A stretch of DNA of 64,000 bases from Culex pipiens pallens (taxonomy: Eukaryota; Arthropoda; Insecta; Diptera; Culicidae). Positions 60,464 to 64,000 of the stretch are shown piece after piece (the stretch's first letter is position 1; every line of letters starts with the position of its first letter). A model generated the notes under the pieces. That model was not told where the DNA came from and did no database searches. It saw nothing but the letters and a program-made list of their open reading frames with translations. The position numbers and the translations under genes were made by a program. The DNA lies in assembly GCF_016801865.2 (NCBI RefSeq), contig NC_068937.1, positions 118,951,225-119,015,224 of the forward strand, read 5' to 3'.

Positions 60464-61843
60464 ATGACTCGTCGCGTCCCGGCGCAAAACGCCGGCAATA
60501 TTGCCCTACCTGTGGCTCAAGCAGGCAAAAAAGTGGGAATTTCCAAAAGGAAGGTTGAGGCCTCAACTGATGGCCAAAAACCGGGAATTTCCAAAAGGAA
60601 GGTGCTTTTGGAAGTGACATCGAACAGCAAAAAGACGAAAAAGAGCGACGGTACTGTACCGATGGATGAGGAGGAGGAGGAGAACTCTTCGTCGCACGAG
60701 GAGCAGCTTTTGAAGAACAACAAGTTTGCTGGACTGCCTGACGAGGACCAGGTAGCGAAAGCAAAGGAGAATGAAGTGAAACAGCGAAAGGAGAAACTGC
60801 CTCCTTTTTATGTACGGCAATCAGCAGCAACGATCGACTTTCGAGCGGGGCTGGTTGAACTCATCAAGTCTGGGAAAGTCCAAGGCAACATTCGTCTGTG
60901 TCAGGACGGATTTAAGGTGCTGGTGCAATCCAGGCAGCACTATCAACTGGTCAAGGATTACTTGACCGAAAACGAGGCGGAGTACTTTACCCATGATGTC
61001 GTCATGGATAAGCCGTTCAAAATCGTCGTCAGAGGTCTGTACGACATGCCAGTGGAGGAATTAGCTGCCGAGCTAAAAGTTTTTAAACTGGATGTGTTGG
61101 CCGTGCACAAAATGAGCCGACGCAACAAAGACATCAAGTACCGTGACCAGCTCTACCTGCTGCATTTGGCTAAGGGATCGACGACGCTTCCTGAGCTGAA
61201 GGCAATCCGAGCGGTTTTCAACATTATCGTGTCGTGGGAGCGATACCGACCAGTGCACCGTGACGTCACACAATGCTTCAACTGCCTGGGCTTCGGGCAC
61301 GGAGGTAAGAACTGCCACCTGAAGCGTCGTTGCGCCAAATGTGGTACCGATGCGCACATCACATCCCAGTGCATCCAAGATTCGCTGGTGAAGTGCCTCA
61401 ACTGCAACGGTGAGCACTCGTCAACCGACCGAAAGTGCCCCAAGAGAGCTGAGTTCGTGAAAATTCGGCAGCAAGCATCGACGAAGAATCAGCCTCAGCG
61501 TCGTAGAACTCCTCCAGCCCTGGTGGAGCAAAACTTTCCACCTCTTCAACCGCGACGCCAGGTCCCAAACTTGGCACCGTTACCGTTGGATCCCAGGAAG
61601 AGAGCTGAGATGATTCATCCACGGCCGGGTTCCAGCCAGGAGCCGAGACCGCCACCACCGGGCTTCAGCCAGGAGCCAAGACCAACCCAAGAACCAGCAG
61701 TTGAGGAAAATGGTAATGATCTTTACACCTCAACCGAACTCCTCAATATTTTCCAACAGATGTCCGCTGCACTGCGTGGATGCAAAACCAAGACCCAGCA
61801 GATTGAAGTGCTGACCTCGTTCGTCATCCAGTATGGATCGTAG
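60464..61843 (+). CDS. Retrotransposon ORF1, gag-like nucleic-acid-binding protein (459 aa)
   Basis: Structural protein that binds element RNA in the ribonucleoprotein. In order: basic N-terminus with a duplicated GISKRKV motif (25-31 and 41-47); acidic stretch (68-80) and charged helix (about 93-112); RNA-binding fold (about 113-265); three CCHC knuckles at 271-284 and 290-303 (CX2CX4HX4C) and 311-325 (CX2CX3HX6C); Pro-rich segment with SQEPRP repeats (about 390-410); and C-terminal helix (about 421-457). Length and knuckle types fit Jockey-clade gag. The ATG is chosen because an in-frame TGA lies at 60455-60457. The stop codon lies inside the start of ORF2. No frameshift or internal stop suggests decay. 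Confidence 0.92.
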   Translation: MTRRVPAQNAGNIALPVAQAGKKVGISKRKVEASTDGQKPGISKRKVLLEVTSNSKKTKKSDGTVPMDEEEEENSSSHEEQLLKNNKFAGLPDEDQVAKAKENEVKQRKEKLPPFYVRQSAATIDFRAGLVELIKSGKVQGNIRLCQDGFKVLVQSRQHYQLVKDYLTENEAEYFTHDVVMDKPFKIVVRGLYDMPVEELAAELKVFKLDVLAVHKMSRRNKDIKYRDQLYLLHLAKGSTTLPELKAIRAVFNIIVSWERYRPVHRDVTQCFNCLGFGHGGKNCHLKRRCAKCGTDAHITSQCIQDSLVKCLNCNGEHSSTDRKCPKRAEFVKIRQQASTKNQPQRRRTPPALVEQNFPPLQPRRQVPNLAPLPLDPRKRAEMIHPRPGSSQEPRPPPPGFSQEPRPTQEPAVEENGNDLYTSTELLNIFQQMSAALRGCKTKTQQIEVLTSFVIQYGS

Positions 61844-64000
61844 GTCCCTCAAGCTGCTGAATTGGAACGCTTGCTCCATTAGGAGGAAGAATTTAGAGCT
61901 GGTGGATTTTCTTCGCGAGAAGGAGATCGACGTAGCTGCCTTCACGGAAACTCATCTGAAGCCCGGTGAAAAAGTTTATCTGCAAAACTACAAGATCGCG
62001 ACGCAGCTCGATAGGACCACCTCTGGAGGAGGAGGTGTGCTTGTCGCTGTTCATCGTGATCTCAAGCCACGCCGGCTGCCACACTTCAAGCTGGACATCA
62101 TCGAGGCCGTTGGGGTGGAAATTCCCACTTCGGTTGGCCCAGTACTCTTCATTGCTGCATACTGCCCACGTCAGGTGAATTCCAGAGATGGTTCAGCAGC
62201 AAAACTGAAGAGCGATATCCAGAAGCTGACACGGCGGAGCGCAAAATACATCATCGCTGGTGACCTCAACGCGAAGCATGAAGTTTGGGGCAACAGCAGG
62301 AGGAATCGGAACGGAGTGATTCTGCACAACGATCTGCAAAACGGATACTACAACGTTGTGAGTCCAGATCGTCCAACGAGAGTGGCTCGGTCTGGGAATC
62401 ACTCAATCATCGACTTCTTCATTACCAATATGGCTGAGAACGTGGCTCATCCTGAGGTGTTTGAAGAGCTGAGTTCTGATCACTATCCGGTGGTTGTGGA
62501 GGTTGGAGCTTCCGTTACTCCGCAGCGGCAACCAACCCGGAAAGATTACCACAACGTTGACTGGCAGCAGTTTCAGCAAGTGGTCGACAGCAACATCGAC
62601 TATGATCAACACCCGGAAACTTCTGCCGATATTGATCGTTCGCTGGAGGTGATCCAGCAGGCTATCAACCAAGCAGAGGCTGCCAACGTTCGGGAGGTTC
62701 CTGTTAATTTTAAGGTAACTGATATTGACGTAGATACTAAACACTTGATAAGACTAAGGAATGTTTATAGGAGACAATATCAACGGACTGGGGACTATGA
62801 CAAAAAGATTTCAGTGAACAATTTGAACAAAATCATACAAGACCGACTTGACAATATCAGAAATCAAGAATTTTCAAAACATGTAAGCCAGCTTGGGAAT
62901 TATTCAAAACCATTTTGGAAACTTTCAAAAGTTCTTAAAAACAAACCAAAGCCTATTCCTCCTCTTATCGTTGAGGATTCTCCTTTGATTACATCCGAGG
63001 AAAAGGCAAATGCACTTGGGCTTCATTTTGTTAGTTCACATAATCTTGGCGCTTCCATGACCAGCCGTAAAGAAACATCAGTTGCCAATAGTATTTCAAC
63101 AATCAATGACTCTACCTTTGAATTTCCTGCAGATTCCCATGTTTCTGGTGAGGAAGTCAAAGTTGCAGTTAAACAAATGAAAAATATGAAAGCTCCAGGC
63201 TTTGATAACATTTTTAATCTAGTGTTGAAAAAACAGAGTGATCAGTTCTTTCAACATCTAGCCAATATTTTCAATAAATGTTTGCAACTTGGTTACTTCC
63301 CCACCAATTGGAAACTGGGCAAAGTCATACCAATTTTGAAGCCTCAAAAAGATCCAACATCGCCAACAAGTTATCGTCCCATTAGTCTTTTGAGTAGTCT
63401 GTCCAAACTCTTTGAGAAGGTCATCTATTCAAGGCTTTTGGATTTTACCAACGATAATAATATAATTTTGAATGAGCAGTTTGGCTTCCGTAAGGGGCAT
63501 AATACTGCTCATCAGCTTACGAGAGTAACTAAAATCATCAAGCAGAACAAGCTTGAGTCTAAATCAACTGCTATGGCTTTGTTGGATGTTGAGAAGGCTT
63601 TTGACAATGTTTGGCATGATGGTTTGATACATAAACTGTATTTGTACGGTTTTCCAATGTATCTTATCAAAATTATCCAGCACTATCTTTCGGAGAGATC
63701 GTTCAGGGTTTTTCTGAATGGGATTGCTTCTGGATTATTCAACATTGATGCTGGGGTTCCCCAAGGAAGTATTCTTGGCCCACTTCTGTACAATATTTTT
63801 ACTTCTGATTTGCCTACTCTTCCTGGTAATGGTGTGTTGTCACTTTTTGCTGATGACACTGCCGTTATTTATAAGGGTAAAATAACCAGATATTTAGTTG
63901 GCCGTCTTCAGAAGGGTCTTGACGTTCTTTCTGAATACTTTGGCGACTGGAAAATTCGCATAAATGCAGCCAAAACTCAAACCATCATTTTTCCACTTTC
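61833..64000 (+). CDS. Retrotransposon ORF2, endonuclease and reverse transcriptase (722 codons seen, truncated by the window)
   Basis: The enzyme that nicks target DNA and copies element RNA by target-primed reverse transcription. Endonuclease motifs: WNA (11-13), TETH with Glu39, AAYCP (108-112), GDLNAKH (143-149) and SDHYPV (215-220), so the catalytic residues of an APE-type nuclease look intact. Reverse transcriptase: KAPG in the finger region, Asp585 in LLDVEKAFDNVWH (motif A), PQGS at 643-646, and FADD at 672-675 (catalytic DD). Translation starts at ATGGATCGTAG, 11 nt upstream of and including the ORF1 stop, in the +1 frame relative to ORF1. It is open to the last base. GC content falls after about 62700, at the endonuclease/RT linker. 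Confidence 0.93.
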   Translation, partial: MDRRSLKLLNWNACSIRRKNLELVDFLREKEIDVAAFTETHLKPGEKVYLQNYKIATQLDRTTSGGGGVLVAVHRDLKPRRLPHFKLDIIEAVGVEIPTSVGPVLFIAAYCPRQVNSRDGSAAKLKSDIQKLTRRSAKYIIAGDLNAKHEVWGNSRRNRNGVILHNDLQNGYYNVVSPDRPTRVARSGNHSIIDFFITNMAENVAHPEVFEELSSDHYPVVVEVGASVTPQRQPTRKDYHNVDWQQFQQVVDSNIDYDQHPETSADIDRSLEVIQQAINQAEAANVREVPVNFKVTDIDVDTKHLIRLRNVYRRQYQRTGDYDKKISVNNLNKIIQDRLDNIRNQEFSKHVSQLGNYSKPFWKLSKVLKNKPKPIPPLIVEDSPLITSEEKANALGLHFVSSHNLGASMTSRKETSVANSISTINDSTFEFPADSHVSGEEVKVAVKQMKNMKAPGFDNIFNLVLKKQSDQFFQHLANIFNKCLQLGYFPTNWKLGKVIPILKPQKDPTSPTSYRPISLLSSLSKLFEKVIYSRLLDFTNDNNIILNEQFGFRKGHNTAHQLTRVTKIIKQNKLESKSTAMALLDVEKAFDNVWHDGLIHKLYLYGFPMYLIKIIQHYLSERSFRVFLNGIASGLFNIDAGVPQGSILGPLLYNIFTSDLPTLPGNGVLSLFADDTAVIYKGKITRYLVGRLQKGLDVLSEYFGDWKIRINAAKTQTIIFPL

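Larger units (their letters stand above)
60434..64000 (+). mobile_element. Jockey-clade non-LTR retrotransposon, apparently intact, 3' end beyond the window
   Basis: An autonomous LINE: ORF1 (gag with zinc knuckles) and ORF2 (APE-type endonuclease plus reverse transcriptase), both open, overlapping by 11 nt, with the domain order of the Jockey clade. It is inserted in the same orientation as Calx. The 5' boundary is uncertain: GCATTCG at 60433-60439, about 30 nt before the ORF1 start, resembles the CATTCG initiator of Jockey-type internal promoters and may mark the first base, but a longer 5' UTR cannot be excluded. The 3' UTR, tail and target duplication lie outside the window. Confidence 0.9.

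Noticed and set aside
60459..61658. Several minus-strand frames across the retrotransposon ORF1
   Set aside because: They are shadows of the intact gag frame on the plus strand.

Overview
This is eukaryotic, AT-rich, repeat-laden DNA that reads as a mosquito genome, probably a culicine such as Culex. The species is an inference from the host gene's protein sequence, the dense MITE and foldback load, and a Jockey-clade retrotransposon; one 100-N assembly gap is present. Only two loci code for protein with confidence.

Layout: about 0-10 kb is non-coding sequence with scattered repeat relics. At about 10.2-12.85 kb lies a GAGA-rich, relatively GC-rich promoter and leader region with a good 3' splice site and several short upstream ORFs. 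At 12849-14608 is the large first coding exon of the plasma-membrane Na+/Ca2+ exchanger Calx. It ends at a strong GTGAGT donor in the middle of the second Ca2+-binding domain. No later Calx exon was recognised in the remaining 49 kb, so 14.6-60 kb is best read as one very long first coding intron, probably continuing beyond the window. Two near-perfect recursive-splice (ratchet) motifs, polypyrimidine-CAG|GTAAGT, lie on the Calx strand at 37771/37772 and 59740/59741. They cut the visible intron into segments of about 23.2 and 22.0 kb. I consider this the most interesting signal in the window.

The intron is filled with non-autonomous DNA transposons, many with readable target-site duplications (TSDs): a 1.76-kb foldback element whose ends begin CACAGTG (Transib/RSS-like) with a 5-bp TSD and which holds two head-to-head arrays of about 151-bp units; two side-by-side 1.93-kb long-hairpin foldbacks with 4-bp TSDs; a MITE with a 9-bp TSD; a MITE pair with 4-bp TSDs; several TA-flanked elements; and three nested-insertion stacks.

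From about 60.4 kb to the window end lies a sense-oriented, apparently intact Jockey-clade non-LTR retrotransposon. It has ORF1 (gag with three zinc knuckles) and ORF2 (endonuclease plus reverse transcriptase), overlapping by 11 nt. ORF2 is open to the last base. The base composition of ORF2 drops sharply after the endonuclease domain.

No RNA gene, CRISPR array or bacterial-type system was seen. All repeat calls come from eye alignment inside this window only.
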